Source: Mesostigma viride (taxonomy: Eukaryota; Streptophyta; Mesostigmatophyceae; Mesostigmatales; Mesostigmataceae). Taken from it: a stretch of DNA of 64,000 bases. The stretch covers positions 3,488,534 to 3,552,533 of the forward strand of contig RPFO01000104.1 in the NCBI GenBank assembly GCA_009746045.1, read 5' to 3'. Made by a program: the position numbers and the translations under genes. The notes below the pieces were generated by a model. The model saw only the letters and a program-made list of their open reading frames with translations, searched no databases and was not told where the DNA came from. Of this stretch, positions 23,860-43,076 are shown in pieces. Numbering within the stretch: position 1 is the stretch's first letter; each line of letters starts with the position of its first letter.

Positions 23860-24207
23860 GCACACACGCACACGCACACGCACACGCACACGCACACGCA
23901 CACGCACACGCACACGCACACGCACACGCACACTCACACGCACACGCACACGCACACGCACACGCACACGCACACGCACACGCACACGCACACGCACACG
24001 CACACGCACACGCACACGCACACGCACACGCACACGCACACGCACACGCACACGCACACGCACACGCACACGCACACGCACACGCACACGCACACGCACA
24101 CGCACACGCACACGCACACGCACACGCACACGCACACGCACACGCACACGCACACGCACACGCACACGCACACGCACACGCACACGCACACGCACACGCA
24201 CACGCAC
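23860..24207. repeat. ACACGC hexamer satellite
   Basis: About 57 copies of ACACGC with one ACACTC variant. RV, CA, HT and TR dipeptide frames are artefacts. Confidence 0.97.
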
Positions 24208-24277
24208 ACAAGGACAAGGTTGGGGGGAGAGGGAGGAGTACCGACTAGGCGTCCGGAGGCGGACGGGATGACGCGAT

Positions 24278-24672
24278 GAAGGGAGGAAGGGATGAAGGGA
24301 TGAAGGGATGAAGGGATGAAGGGATGAAGGGATGAAGGGATGAAGGGATGAAGGGATGAAGGGATGAAGGGATGAAGGGATGAAGGGATGAAGGGATGAA
24401 GGGATGAAGGGATGAAGGGATGAAGGGATGAAGGGATGAAGGGATGAAGGGATGAAGGGATGAAGGGATGATGGGATGACGGGATGAAGGGATGAAGGGA
24501 TGAAGGGATGAAGGGATGAAGGGATGAAGGGATGAAGGGATGAAGGGATGAAGGGATGAAGGGATGAAGGGATGAAGGGATGAAGGGATGAAGGGATGAA
24601 GGGATGAAGGGATGAAGGGATGAAGGGATGAAGGGATGAAGGGATGATGGGATGATGGGATGAAGGGATGAC
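24278..24672. repeat. GGGATGAA octamer satellite
   Basis: About 49 copies of GGGATGAA, with GATGATGG and GATGACGG variants near 24,470 and 24,650. Confidence 0.97.
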
Positions 24673-24699
24673 GGGAACACGCGCAACTGAGGGTGGAAA

Positions 24700-27283
24700 A
24701 TGGCCTCCCATGGAGCAGAGATTTTAATTCCAGCCACTGCCACCGTACGCATGCAGGTATCGATCTGTGCGCTCGGCGACACAGGGAGGGCAGGGGCTAC
24801 AGATGCTGCATCGACTGCCTTGGAACGGGTAACACATACAGGTAAAACTTCAAACATATTGGATGGGTTAAGTAATTGGAAGGGTATGCCACAATCAGGG
24901 ACGATTGCATGCTACTCCCATAAACAGCCCGTATACCAGTACAGCCCATAGGCTATATATTAGGGATGCGCATAGGCAGGTAAAGCCCATAGGATATACC
25001 AGCCCATCAAAATATAGAACCATACCAGCACGGTGCACAGGCTGCGTTCGCGGTCGCCAGCAATGGCCTCCTCCGCGTCCATGTCGGCGAGCGCGTGTTC
25101 CATGGAGCACTCCCACAGGGTGCTGAGGGGTGCGACGGGGGGCCCAGGTGGTGGCGGATGCATGGGGCAAAGTTGTGACGGATCCAACGGGGGGGGGCGA
25201 GGGCGAAAAGGGTGCAAGGGGAGATGGAAGAGATTGAGGCCGGCAGATGCGAGGGAGTCAGAACGTAACAGAGTGCAAAGGGGCAATGTGGTGACGTGTG
25301 CGGGGGGGGGCGACGTGGCGACAGATGCCAGGAGAAAGCAAAGGGCCTTTCATGGGCCGATGAAGAGGTGAGGGATGTGTTGGAGGCGCAAGGAATGTGT
25401 TGGAGGTGCGAGGGATGAGAGGAGGCGCAAGGGATGAGAGGAGGTGCATGGGATGTGAGGTGGCGGACGCAAGTGGCGAACCTATTCATGAATGCAAAAG
25501 GGTGGCCAGCAGGAAAACGATGCAGAAAGGGATATATATAGATAGGCAAGGCAAAACCAGGTCTACTGACTGCAAAGACACATTGTGCTACGGCTTTCTC
25601 CGGCAAACTTCATTGCGTTAACCCCCGATAATATTGGTGGGGGGAAGAGAAAGAGCTAGGAATGAAGGCAAAAGATATATGCTAGCATCTTGCCTTTCGT
25701 TTTCATAACTCGACAAGTTTTATCATTATCAAAAGGCATACCCATGCCTACTTTTACGTCAGGCACGAGAGGATACCAGGTCCGCACAGCCTAACTCCTA
25801 AATAAGGCTAGAGCATCATACTTTGAAGAAAACGTAGAAAGCGAATAACCTGGAAGCCAGTCTGTATTTTATGCGATTACTATCATGGCCAGTGGATTCG
25901 GCCACCAACGTAACCAGCACGCTAAGCATACGCTGGTGAGTCTAGCGGGCGGGGTCTATGCGATGACAACTTCACGTACTTGGTGATTTTGTGCCAGCTG
26001 GGGACTCCGGGTATCTCGGACACGTCCAAGGGCCAGGGCGACAGAAGGGCCCTGCATCATCCCCAGGGCACCACATTGCATGTTAACCGAAACACAGCGG
26101 CGCAACGAGACAACTATCTGTGTGAGCGTTCTGCACCGGGCATAACTCCGGTTTCCGCCATGTCCACGACAGATTTCAAAGAGGCAGAATGGCGTGGCGA
26201 TGGAACACGAGACATACATAGACCCAGTGACATCCGAAGCTGAGATCCTAATCCGAAAACCACTGCTGCACCTATAAAAGTTGATGATACAACAAGCAGA
26301 TTTACCCGCGACGGTGAGCTTGTATATGCTCTGATGCCACCACAGAATTGGCAGTGGAGAATGCCTCCTGGCTAAGCCTCCCAATGGCTGCGAGGGCTTT
26401 GTAACTGGAAGTGAGGGGGGCGTCGAGGGATCGAACCGCTCTTTCCCCTTGGGTCGCCTGTTTTGTCCCCATCTTGGCAGAACACTACTGGTTCAAATTA
26501 AAAGACCGAGCCGCCCGTAACAATAATGTGGTATGTAATTACATGAATATAGGCTGGCAGGAAGCCCAATTATTGTCAGACATGGAAGCAAGATAGGCCT
26601 TAACCCTTGCTTTCAGCACCATGTATGAAGTTTGCAGTTGCGGCAAAGCTGGCGAAGCCGCTTTGTCTGCACTGCTGTGATATCTAATGAACCAGTACGA
26701 GATTGGTTAATACCGGCACTCGGGCAGGAAACGTGCACCGGTGTACGTGATAAAATATTTTACGTAACTAACGTATCTATCGTATTGCGAAATGAGGCTA
26801 TGAAGTAACGTGCGTTGTAACTTTCACGTCAAAGCTGCTAAATGGGGCTACCGGCTACTGGCTACAATGCGAAACGACTCAAACGACTGAACGAGGCTAA
26901 TAATGCTAATTCATTATCAAATACCATTAAGTGCGGCGGGAACCCAAGTCTGGGGCTAGAGGTAGAGGCGTTTGATAGAATAATGCACTTGACTTTGGCT
27001 TGGCGGGAAACTTTGTGAAGGTGCGCCAACTACATATACTCGCCACTCGCCAGACGCCACGTCATTCTTACATGATCGCGTATGTTGTTGACTTGTTGAA
27101 TGTTGTTGACTTGTTGTGTCCCACGCCATTGCGTATGTTGAGTTGAGTTGAGTTTATTCCCGCGCAACGCAACGCAACTCAACTCAACTCATCACGTATG
27201 TACACAATGTTGTCATGAAAGATTTTGTACGATACTGGATGCGAACACAATACCTCTTGCATTTATGCATACAAAATGACAAT
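24700..27283. other. No supported gene
   Basis: Several open frames exist (for example minus-strand 26,384-25,956) but none shows a domain, convincing splice pair or conserved neighbour. GA/G-rich degenerate repeats (GGATGTGTTGGAGGCGCAAG) occur at 25,370-25,450. Confidence 0.4.
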
Positions 27284-27410
27284 GAGTTTTTGTAAACATC
27301 AGACACTGATTTCTTCAGACGATGCACAAGGCTGGGCGCGGCGCAGCGTGCGCAAGGCTGGCGTGCGCAAGGCTGGGGAGTGCGCGAGGCTGGGAGTGCG
27401 CAAGGCTGGG
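27284..27410 (+). repeat. Left terminal inverted repeat of the 13.8-kb element
   Basis: Starts GAGTTTTTGTAAACATCAGA and contains direct GTGCGCAAGGCTGG-type 14-mers. It matches the right arm over 127 bp. Confidence 0.85.
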
Positions 27411-28189
27411 AGTGCATCGTGGCTGGGCGCGGCGCGGCAGCGTGCGCAAGGCTGGCGCGTAAAACTGCAAACGACGTAAATCGTATCGGCTGCCTTTGGA
27501 CTTAGCCGAATTTCGTCGTCGATGCGAGTGGTGATGGCCGTTTAGATCTTAGTTTTTAACCCGACGGGTTTCCTTATGATGCGTTCAAAATGGCAGCTGA
27601 TGGCATGATTACTTAACATGTGGCGCGCGCAAAGAGCCTGTAGTCGTGCAGTTTACCCTCAATAATCAATCAATCTGAGTCTCGAGTCCACGTTGGAGTC
27701 CACTGACCCCCCCGACTAGAATTTCCGACCCCCAATGTTGCACGCAAGCTATGCCTGCCATGCTTTTTCTATTTCCTAACACCCACAGTTGGGGGATCAT
27801 AGTCATTGACAATTTCTCCCCGTTGCTTTTTATGCTGCATATCCAACTATATCTGAGTAAGAGGGGTCGAGCGGATGACGCCGACATGGTTTGCATATAC
27901 CTTCATAGTGGCTTCAAATCGTCATATTCTTGAAGCGCGGTCAGTTCAGCCCACAGAACCTTACGTACGTCTTACCAAGGTACATGCACGGTGGGGACGC
28001 GGTCGGCCGGTCGGGGTTTGCCTGCTTTCTTTACCCAACCAGGGACATGTTCGTGATTTTCTTGCAGCGCTGGAAGATCAGTCCCGGGAAGAACCGCCTG
28101 CGACCCCTGGACCGTTCCGTTCCAACGATACCTGTGACTCTTCAGCATCAACGGTACGAATAGCACGAACCCGCCCACGTGCTTGGCCG

Positions 28190-28299
28190 CCATACCCGTT
28201 CCTAGTCATGCCATGCTCCTTCCTAGTCATGCCATGGTCGTTCCGAGTCATGCCATGGTCGTTCCTAGTCATGTCACTCCCGTTCCTAGTCATGCCATT
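28190..28299. repeat. 21-bp minisatellite, left segment
   Basis: Five copies of GTTCCTAGTCATGCCATRSYC-type units. The array resumes at 28,740. Confidence 0.9.
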
Positions 28300-28735
28300 A
28301 ATTAATTAATTAATTAAAATGATAGCTCCGTTGGGAGCATATGTAACACATAGCCCTGAGAAAAGGGCATCTATGGGTTTGTAATACAATCAGGGCTACA
28401 ACCTGCAGGTGGAGGATGTACAACTGTCACCTGCTCTGGGTGCACAAGGTGCACCTGCACCGCCATGATGGTTCATGCCTCCTTAACAAGCACAGGCACC
28501 CAGGGGGGGGCTTGAGGAGAGGGCCTAGAAGGCCTGCATGACATATGGGGTGGAGGGTATGTGGCTAGGCTATAGCTGGTGTACACATGGCATCTCAGCA
28601 GAGAGTAACTCCCTGCATAGGCATCGCATGGCTAAATTCTTAATGCATCATCCATGGGAGGTCCCATTGTAGGCTGGGCGCGGCTAAATACTGAAAGCAT
28701 CATCCATGGGGGCCATTATGGGCGCACATGCGCGT
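28300..28735 (-). mobile_element. Type-3 retroelement 3' end inserted in the minisatellite
   Basis: From the right it reads GGCCCCCATGGATGATG, then CAGGTGCACCTTGTGCACC, and the hairpin GCTCC-CAAC-GGAGC at about 28,325-28,340. It ends in a TTAATTAATTAATTAA tail. The 21-bp minisatellite lies on both sides, so the element landed inside it or was carried by it. Confidence 0.6.
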
Positions 28736-28739
28736 GGGC

Positions 28740-29560
28740 CACGTCATGCCATACCCGTTCCTAGTCATGCCATGGCCGTTCCTAGTCATGCCATGGTCGT
28801 TCCGAGTCATGCCATACCCGTTCCTAGTCATGCCATGCCCGTTCCTAGTCATGCCATACTCGTTACTAGTCATGCCATGCCCGTTCCTAGTCATGCCATA
28901 CCCGTTCCTAGTCATGCCATACCCGTTCCTAGTCATGCCATACCCGTTCCTAGTCATGCCATGCCCGTTCCTAGTCATGCCATGGCCGTTCCTAGTCATG
29001 CCATGCCCGTTCCTAGTCATGCCACACCCGTTCCTAGTCATGCCATGCCCGTTCCTAGTCATGCCATACCCGTTCCTAGTCATGCCATACCCGTTCCTAG
29101 TCATGCCATACCCGTTCCTAGTCATGCTGTACACGCTCCTAGTCATGCCACACCCGTTCCTAGTCATGCCATACCCGTTCCTAGTCATGCCATGGTCGTT
29201 CCGAGTCATGCCATACCCGTTCCGAGTCATGACATACTCATTCCTAGTCATGCCATACCCGTTCCTAGTCATGCTGTACCCGTTCCTAGTCATGCCATGG
29301 TCGTTCCGAGTCATGCCATACCCGTTCCGAGTCATGACATACTCATTCCTAGTCATGCCATACCCGTTCCTAGTCATGTTGTACACGTTCCTAGTCATGC
29401 CACACCCGTTCCTAGTCATGCCATGCCCGTTCCTAGTCATGCCATGCTCTTTCCTAGTCATGCCATACCTGTTCCTACTTCCTAGTCATGCCATACCCGT
29501 TCCTAGTCATGCTGTACACGTTCCTAGTCATGCCATGCCCGTTCCTACTCATGTCATGGT
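28740..29560. repeat. 21-bp minisatellite, main segment
   Basis: About 38 copies of CCATACCCGTTCCTAGTCATG with variants (CCATGGTCGTTCCGAGTCATG, TGTACACGTTCC...). The heptapeptide frames (HAIPVPS, MTRNGYG, FLVMPYP) are repeat products. Confidence 0.95.
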
Positions 29561-29599
29561 TTTTACCTGTATGTCCTCTGCCCTTGGTGCCAGCGTTCT

Positions 29600-30050
29600 G
29601 TGAGCACCTCAATGTATGGTCTGTCGTGAGAACAATAATGGCAGTCTAGCCAACGTCGATACGTTCGAGTTGGGCTCATAGTTAGTTGGTTGTTGTCGAC
29701 CCACACAATAGCTGTTGCTTGTGTTAATTGGGAAATGTGTTTTATTGCAGCTGAACATGTATCAAGCTTCATTGCAATCTAGCTGTCGCGAACGATTCCT
29801 CTAAATCATCTTTAGTGGTGATAGGTACCATTCGAGTGCCAACGGTGGAGACGTACAGGTTCTCACATAGAGGTGGGTTAACTCGTAACAGTGCTATCAA
29901 TTGCGTGCGATAAGAACGTGACTGCACCACGTGAACAAGAGACAATTATCAATATTATAATTAACAAACATCACGTGAGCATTATTAAGTTTACATCATT
30001 TGCAGGTTGTTGCTTAGCACGCTTATAGACCATGTACCCCCTCTCACGGA
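29600..30050. other. No recognisable feature
   Basis: AT-moderate sequence without ORF, repeat or element end that I can support. Confidence 0.5.
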
Positions 30051-30054
30051 CATT

Positions 30055-30450
30055 TAATTAATTAATTAATACCACGTGACTGCGTGAGCAGTATCCTCAT
30101 GAAGGGAATGGATGACATGCGAAAGAAACTATCTAAGCACGGGTAGCAGGATTGTGGGCCCCGCGGCCGGTGGCACTGTGCCGACCGTAGCGGGTTACCC
30201 GAGGTGCCCCTACCGGACATTAATTAATTAATTAATAGACACGTGACTGCGTCACGTGAGCATAAGTCCTCAGTGGGAGGGGAACATGGGATGGAATGGA
30301 TGGTATAAGCTATCTAGGTCCTAGTTACAGGGGTGTGGGCACCGCGGCCCGAATCGCTATGAATGCCATACTTGGTCACACGCGGAGCCCCCACAGACTT
30401 GGGGGTGGTCTCCTTCATCACTACTTGCCATCTATCCTTGCGCACCATCT
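30055..30450 (-). mobile_element. Two type-4 retroelement 3' ends
   Basis: Two AATTAATTAATTAAT runs (30,054-30,070 and 30,219-30,235) are each followed by CACGTGACTGCGT.. hairpin-like sequence. The second, CACGTGAC-TGC-GTCACGTG, is a perfect palindrome with a 3-nt loop. It is followed by minus-strand 3' UTR ending in CCCCCACAGACTTGGGGGTG. A plus-strand copy is at 51,800-52,033. Confidence 0.5.
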
Positions 30451-30469
30451 GCCTTAATATTACAGACTA

Positions 30470-30520
30470 CCGGACATGTGTTACGTGATCTCCCAACGGA
30501 GTAACGCTTCAATTCAATGC
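30470..30520 (+). mobile_element. Type-2-like 3' terminus
   Basis: GTTACGTGAT-CTCC-CAAC-GGAG-TAAC at 30,480-30,504 followed by GCTTCAATTCAAT. This is the terminal hairpin without the upstream LINE body. Confidence 0.45.
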
Positions 30521-31218
30521 AACTAATACGTTAGACAGTATAATATTATCGTGACATGCATCACGTGAGCATAATGAATGCAATATCAAAGCGACTACCG
30601 GCGCAGGCCAGAAATCTGGAGAATATGTCAATATCAACAAGTACTAGGAGCATAGAGTGTACGCATTATGACTGTCCTGGTTAGCCTTGTACTCAGACCC
30701 TACGTGGATCATGCCACGACAAATGAGGGTCGTACACACAACTCTTGGTTTAGCTCCGAGACCATGCAGTCATTGGCAAACTTTGGAATTACCTCTTTCT
30801 CGATACTGTGCCAAAATTCCAAAACAAAAGAGGTGGTAGCCCAACATTGCATGTGACGACTGAAATCACTTTTTAGGTGTTAAAATTATATGAGTAAATA
30901 TTTTAATCCATTAATTCATGCTCCATGCATCACCATCCCACCAGCATTTTGTATTGAAATTCATGACTAAGGTGTAGATGAATTGGAAAACGTTGAGAGC
31001 ACTGTTTATCAAACCCAAATCAATCACAATTGAATTATGAACATGTTATGTTGTCTCTTTGATGTTGCTAAAATGAAAATGCAATTATTTTATCCATGCT
31101 TTAATACAATAACAACATTTTAACTCATCCGCCGGACATGGCACCACCCAAGGGCAGCTATCTCGTGACCGAGTGGTACAATGGACAAGGCTGGGATGGA
31201 CTAATTGAAGGGGATGAA

Positions 31219-38190
<6,972 letters not shown>

Positions 38191-38194
38191 CTGA

Positions 38195-40733
38195 CAAAGC
38201 AACCAAAACCGATAATCCGTGCGACCAAGCCATGAAGTAAGCCAGCGTATCCAGGAACCCTATAGATGTGGTCATCTGAGCCGCGCCTGTCGTTGCCATG
38301 GCCACCACATGAACTGCTTCCACCCTGCAGCAAGGGCGGGCTTGACACGTTTTTTCGTTGTGCCTTGATGAAAGCGGCACCACGACGTAACCACCATTTG
38401 CCGAGGTTGGACTTGAACATAGCACGCCAATAAGAACGTGCATATGACCGGTTGATAAACTTGTCCCCAAAGCAACAAATCAATTTTGCCTGCACCAGAA
38501 CAAGTAGCAAAAAAAAAAAAAGAAAAGAAACATAACATCATTTAAATCCTTTTTCTCTAGCAAAAAATACTCACCTTAAAACTTGCAAGCTAAAAACAAT
38601 CATAACAAATGCACTACCAACAAACAACCATGTGTGTGGAAGCCAGTATGGTGTTGGCGGATTGGGGGGCCCGGCTGGTCTACCCAACCCAATGATACTT
38701 ATCTATTGCCATGCACACTCCTGTTATTAAGAACAACCAAAGCTCGCATGCAAGCAAGGGTGCAAATATTTGGTAACCTTTTCAGGAGACCGCATGAATG
38801 AAGAACTTGGATGTGGTAGTGATGCCACACAGGTCTAGTGGGTGGAAAAATAACACGGACTTTAATTTACCCTATGCACTACTGCTCTAAACCCTAGACT
38901 GTATTCACTCACTTTTGTCAGGCCAACAACCGTCCCGCCTGGTTAAAGAAACATCAGTGATGGCGTAATGTTCTTACAAACGACGTCCCCATTTCAGCCC
39001 TGTATCACTCACCTCACCGCCAAGGCCAGGAGGACACAACTCAGCTCCGTTCATGTCCTTAAAACCTTCTTTCCCGCTGTGATAAGTCGTGCCGTGTCTT
39101 GCCATGCCCTCAAGCACACTGCTCGTGAATGGCACTGTTGAGTGGGCCAGGATGCCGCCCATCACCATCGCCTTAAGGCTTCTGTCATGTAGCACCAGAG
39201 CCCCTTTGGGCCCAACCCATGCGCCATAATGCAAGGCAGTGTCCCGAGTAATCTCCCATAACTGAGCGAGCACCTGTGATGCCCCTGAAGCTTCAAACGT
39301 CTCTCCACCCCATTGGCCGGTTCCGACGACCTTTTTTATGGTTCATTACAGGGAGGATGCCGGGGGGGAGCAGAGGGGAGGGGCGGGAGGGGGGGAGACA
39401 AACAATAGAAGAAAAATTTAGAACCAGAAAGTTAAGCAATTTGTGGGTTGTAATAGTAAAAGAAATCAGTAAACCTATAATGCAGAGTATTGGAGTAATG
39501 TCGTATTGCATGGGCTGGACGGGAATTTCAGGGGGGGAAAATGATAGAAAAAGTTTTGATGGCTTGTCAGAGCTATTGCTCTCGTCTTTTGTACGTCTTA
39601 TTTAGGCGGAAATATAATAACACAAGGTGTGAGTCAACAAACAAACCAATAAGGACGCGCAGTCACCACAATGCAGGTGGCAAAGACCCCGTACAGCAAG
39701 CACATAAACAATTTTACCACTTTCAGTTGTATAGCCCCGCTAGGCATTGAAGAAGCCATGCTGAGTTTACCCGGTAAAGATCACATGGCATACTCTACCA
39801 GACAACAAATACCGAGTTAAGGGCCAAGGGGCAAGGACCCAGGGATATTGTACCTTCATGCACGCACGCATGACTGCACCTTACCTTCCACTCTTGTGTT
39901 CAGTATTCTATACATTCACTACACGAAGCCTGCACATACACGAAGCCTGCATTGCGCTCGAGGTCCCTTTTCTGTTTTAAACCATGGCCTTGAGCTTTCC
40001 GCTCATCAAAACTGTCCAAGGGCCTCAGCAGGGTACAGTACAAGTTGTAAAGCCTTACAAATTACGCTGGGCAGGGCTGTCGCTAACATGATGTCGGAAT
40101 GACAATTTATTTTACCGAGCGTGCCCTGCCAAGCGTCATTTGTAATGCTTTACAAGTGTGTACGTATGACAGTCCATGAAATAAAAGAAATCCTAGTCCT
40201 CAAACCCAGGCCCTACGGTGAATTTTTCGGCAGGCCAGGCTACACATCATATGGCTAGCTGACAAACGCTCACCTGATACGCCGCCAGGATGGTACCCCC
40301 TTCAACATAAACTTCAATCGTAGCCACGTTGCAATGAAGAGTAGCGTGTGGGCTGTTTTCCAACACGCACTTGGCAGCCATGGCTGGCGTTATGCGCATA
40401 CAGAGCGTCATAATCGTGTCCGGCTTGGCGCCGCTGTCAATATCCTGCACGCATGAGGAGCGCCAACCGAAGCTGCAGATATCTTGCTCAATTGATTTTT
40501 TTTTTTTAACCAAGAGCGTGATAAGCAGATTTATGGCAGCGTTTTCCAAGTTGTAAACAATATCTAGACAACACCTAGAACGTAGAACAATACCTAGAAC
40601 GTAAATTATCAAAGTATAACAAAAGGGGAAAACGTACCCATTCATCGCTTGTAATGTTCACATATGACAAGGCCCTGCATGCCGTTAACATGAGTCCTAA
40701 ATAAATAACGGCTAGAATCACGGCCCTAGCCAT
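38195..40733 (-). CDS. 5' exons of the MULE gene or a separate secreted-type gene
   Basis: Candidate exons are 40,733-40,638 (32 codons), 40,444-40,274 (57), 39,273-39,013 (87) and one starting at 38,489. All junctions are phase 0: donors TGG|GTACGT, CAG|GTGAGC, GAG|GTGAGT; acceptors GTGCAG, TCACAG, GTGCAG. Exon 1 starts MARAVILAVIYLGLMLTACR, a good signal peptide by eye. Later exons contain MTLCMRITPAMAAKCVLEN, LHYGAWVGPKGALVLHDR and GGILAHSTVPFTSSVLEG, then GDKFINRSYARSYWRAMF and a hydrophobic GYAGLLHGLVARIIGFGCFV before the CAG repeat. No family is recognised. The fourth exon enters the repeat in a different frame from the transposase, so either a further small intron joins them or this is a distinct gene. 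A signal peptide on a transposase would be odd. Confidence 0.45.
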
Positions 40734-40943
40734 GATGATAGTGCCTATGAAATGAAATCGCAAGCCGCGACGTTCTTCACGAGGATTGCAGTCGGCTAGT
40801 TGCGGCCATGATCACCAGAGGTCGCATCGGCGAATTTGACCCAAGTCCTGCTTGCTCAAAATTTGGCGCCTTTTGCAAGCCACACTTTTACGTCGGTTGG
40901 AGTTTTACGCCGCACCAGTGGGTAGCTGTCAAGTCGCGCCGCG

Positions 40944-41070
40944 CCCAGCCTTGCGCACTCCCAGCCTCGCGCACTCCCCAGCCTTGCGCACGCCAGCCTT
41001 GCGCACGCTGCGCCGCGCCCAGCCTTGTGCATCGTCTGAAGAAATCAGTGTCTGATGTTTACAAAAACTC
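40944..41070 (-). repeat. Right terminal inverted repeat of the 13.8-kb element
   Basis: Exact reverse complement of 27,284-27,410. It ends TGATGTTTACAAAAACTC at 41,070. Likely also the promoter side of the minus-strand gene beginning at 40,733. Confidence 0.85.
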
Positions 41071-41405
41071 TTTTGACAAGGTTGACAATTGACAAGGTTG
41101 ATTGAGGAGTACAGACTAGGTAGTAAAGACCTGCTAAGCTTCGGATAAAATAATTAACGACGACACGTAAGCCCTATGTTTGGAAACGATGCAGGGATTA
41201 CCGCGGTAAGGCAACAACTCGCAACTCCGGAAGATTTTGCTGCTCGGGGTTGCCCGATTCGAAGCCTAAATTTTGCGCATGTACGAGGCGCCCTCCTCTC
41301 TTTCTTATCCGGGAAACGAAATTAGTTGGTCATCCGACGATGTAGTCATGTGCCTTGCAGCTATCTGCTAAAGAATTGGGGTCACCCTGCTCTCCCGTCT
41401 TCACC

Positions 41406-43076
41406 ATGGGCGATTTCGGCGTTTTCCCGTTCCTGCTGGCCTTGCAACAATGCGAGGACGAGGCGGACTTGACAAAGCTGCTCCTTTTACAGGAGGCCAG
41501 GAGAATCGACATGATGCGCCGGCTCACTGAGATTCTGTCGCATTCCCCCGATGCGCTCCTGCTGGCCTCCGAGCCCAGCCCCCGGAGACACCATATCGTG
41601 CCCCGGGCCAACAACTTCGCCCAAGACATGGAATTCTGGATGCGGGAAGACCCCGCGCTCGCGGACGTGCAGCTACGAAAGGTCTGCCACGTGTCCCTGG
41701 ATAGCTTCAAGTACCTCCTCCGCAAAGTCGCGCCCATGCTGGAACGTCAACTCCCCGGAGAAAGCCGCGCTGTCCGCGCGGACGTTGTTCCCCCCCTGGT
41801 CATGCTCATGGGCTTTCTCGAGCACTGCGCCCACGATTTTGGGTACGGCGCTCTCGAGAACGTCTACGGCGTCGCCGCCAACACGTGGTCTAAAAACGGC
41901 GACCGTCCCGGGATCATCCGCGAGGTGCTCGCAGCACTCCGTACTTTACTCCTCGACGGCATAAACCACTCCCACGGCCCCGAGATTTCTTTCGACCCAC
42001 ACCCTGATTCCATCCGCCGCCACTGCGCCGAGTTCCAGCAGCTCTTCGGCCTCCAGGGATGCTGCGGGGCCTTGGACAGCACGCTGGTCCAGGTCCAGCG
42101 CCCGACGCAGGACCACGCGGCCGATGCCGGCACCGCCCCCGAGGACTACCAGGTTTACGGCTCCAAGGAGCAGTACGCGCTAAAAATACTCGCAGCCGTT
42201 GACGCGCGCGGCCGGTACACGTGGCTGGATGCAGGCGCACCAGGGTCCCTGGCCGACGCGGACGCCTGGTCCCGCAGCGGCCTGCGTGCCGCGTGCCGCC
42301 AGGGGGGCGGGACCGCTTTGGACTCGGTTCGCATCGATCTTGGACCAGGAACCTCGGACTCTGTTCCTCCGGCTCACCCTGACCACGCTACATCGACGGC
42401 AGTGTCATCCAGGGTGCCATATGTTGACCAAGGCTCATCGTCCTTGCTGAATTCCATGGTGCCCGGTCAAGGGTCGTCGGCACCGGCATCCGTCACGCCG
42501 GATCTTGGGTCGACTGCGGCAACCCATTCCATCACGCCCTATTTCGTGACGGATGCCGGCTTCCCCCTAACGGACGACCTCATGAAGCCGTTCGAAGACC
42601 CGCGCCCGGGCAGCCCGGAGGAGGCGCTCAACTACCTGCTGGTGCGCGCGTGGCGGCTGGTCGGTGACACCATCGGCAGGACCAAGGCCAAGTGGAAGGT
42701 GCTGTACCATAACCGCTCCGTGCGCGACCCGAGCCACATGGCGGAGCTCGTGCGGGTCCTCTGTGCACTCTATAACTATCTCGCACGTCACGAGGGGGTG
42801 GAGAGCTTCCATGAGCTCGACGAGGCCGGGCCGAATTGGCGGCGGGATGCCGGCATCCTTGTTCCGCCCAATTACCGGCCGGCGGAGACGCACGCTGACT
42901 ATGGGGAACAGGAGGCGGTTCGTTCCGCCCTCCTCAAGCGCCGCACACTCACGCCCGCGGCCCGCGAGTATTGTGTTCGGGAGGGGTTGTATGGGCCGTC
43001 GCCGCGGCTGGAGTGGGACGTGGATTACAACGTGCCGCTCCGGGCAGACGGGCAGCCGGTGCCAGTCAGCCGATAG
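41406..43076 (+). CDS. HARBI1-like (PIF/Harbinger, DDE_Tnp_4) protein, intact single exon
   Basis: An uninterrupted 556-codon ORF. The ATG at 41,406 (TCACCATGG context) is preferred; the open frame extends upstream only without ATG. The N-terminal helical region has [20 protein letters not shown] and [13 protein letters not shown]. The nuclease-type core has [12 protein letters not shown] (Asp near residue 223), [20 protein letters not shown] and [10 protein letters not shown] (Asp near 283). After a Ser/Pro-rich insert of about 80 residues come [14 protein letters not shown] and [15 protein letters not shown], then [19 protein letters not shown]1-family nucleases use Asp-Asp-Glu. At the usual Glu position before (F/I)G.(L/T)K.(R/K)W I read Gly followed by Asp, so activity is doubtful. 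The intact frame with no obvious inverted repeats could be a domesticated gene or a recent non-functional copy. It lies just outside the MULE end. Confidence 0.8.
   Translation: MGDFGVFPFLLALQQCEDEADLTKLLLLQEARRIDMMRRLTEILSHSPDALLLASEPSPRRHHIVPRANNFAQDMEFWMREDPALADVQLRKVCHVSLDSFKYLLRKVAPMLERQLPGESRAVRADVVPPLVMLMGFLEHCAHDFGYGALENVYGVAANTWSKNGDRPGIIREVLAALRTLLLDGINHSHGPEISFDPHPDSIRRHCAEFQQLFGLQGCCGALDSTLVQVQRPTQDHAADAGTAPEDYQVYGSKEQYALKILAAVDARGRYTWLDAGAPGSLADADAWSRSGLRAACRQGGGTALDSVRIDLGPGTSDSVPPAHPDHATSTAVSSRVPYVDQGSSSLLNSMVPGQGSSAPASVTPDLGSTAATHSITPYFVTDAGFPLTDDLMKPFEDPRPGSPEEALNYLLVRAWRLVGDTIGRTKAKWKVLYHNRSVRDPSHMAELVRVLCALYNYLARHEGVESFHELDEAGPNWRRDAGILVPPNYRPAETHADYGEQEAVRSALLKRRTLTPAAREYCVREGLYGPSPRLEWDVDYNVPLRADGQPVPVSR

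Noticed and set aside
25956-26384. A 142-codon minus-strand ORF near a TATAAAAG-like box
   Set aside because: No domain, no splice support and comparable open frames on the other strand; not enough to call a gene.
28700-29603. Heptapeptide-repeat proteins (MTRNGYG, HAIPVPS) of about 250-290 residues
   Set aside because: A 21-bp minisatellite gives open frames on both strands. No start context or flanking exon supports a gene.
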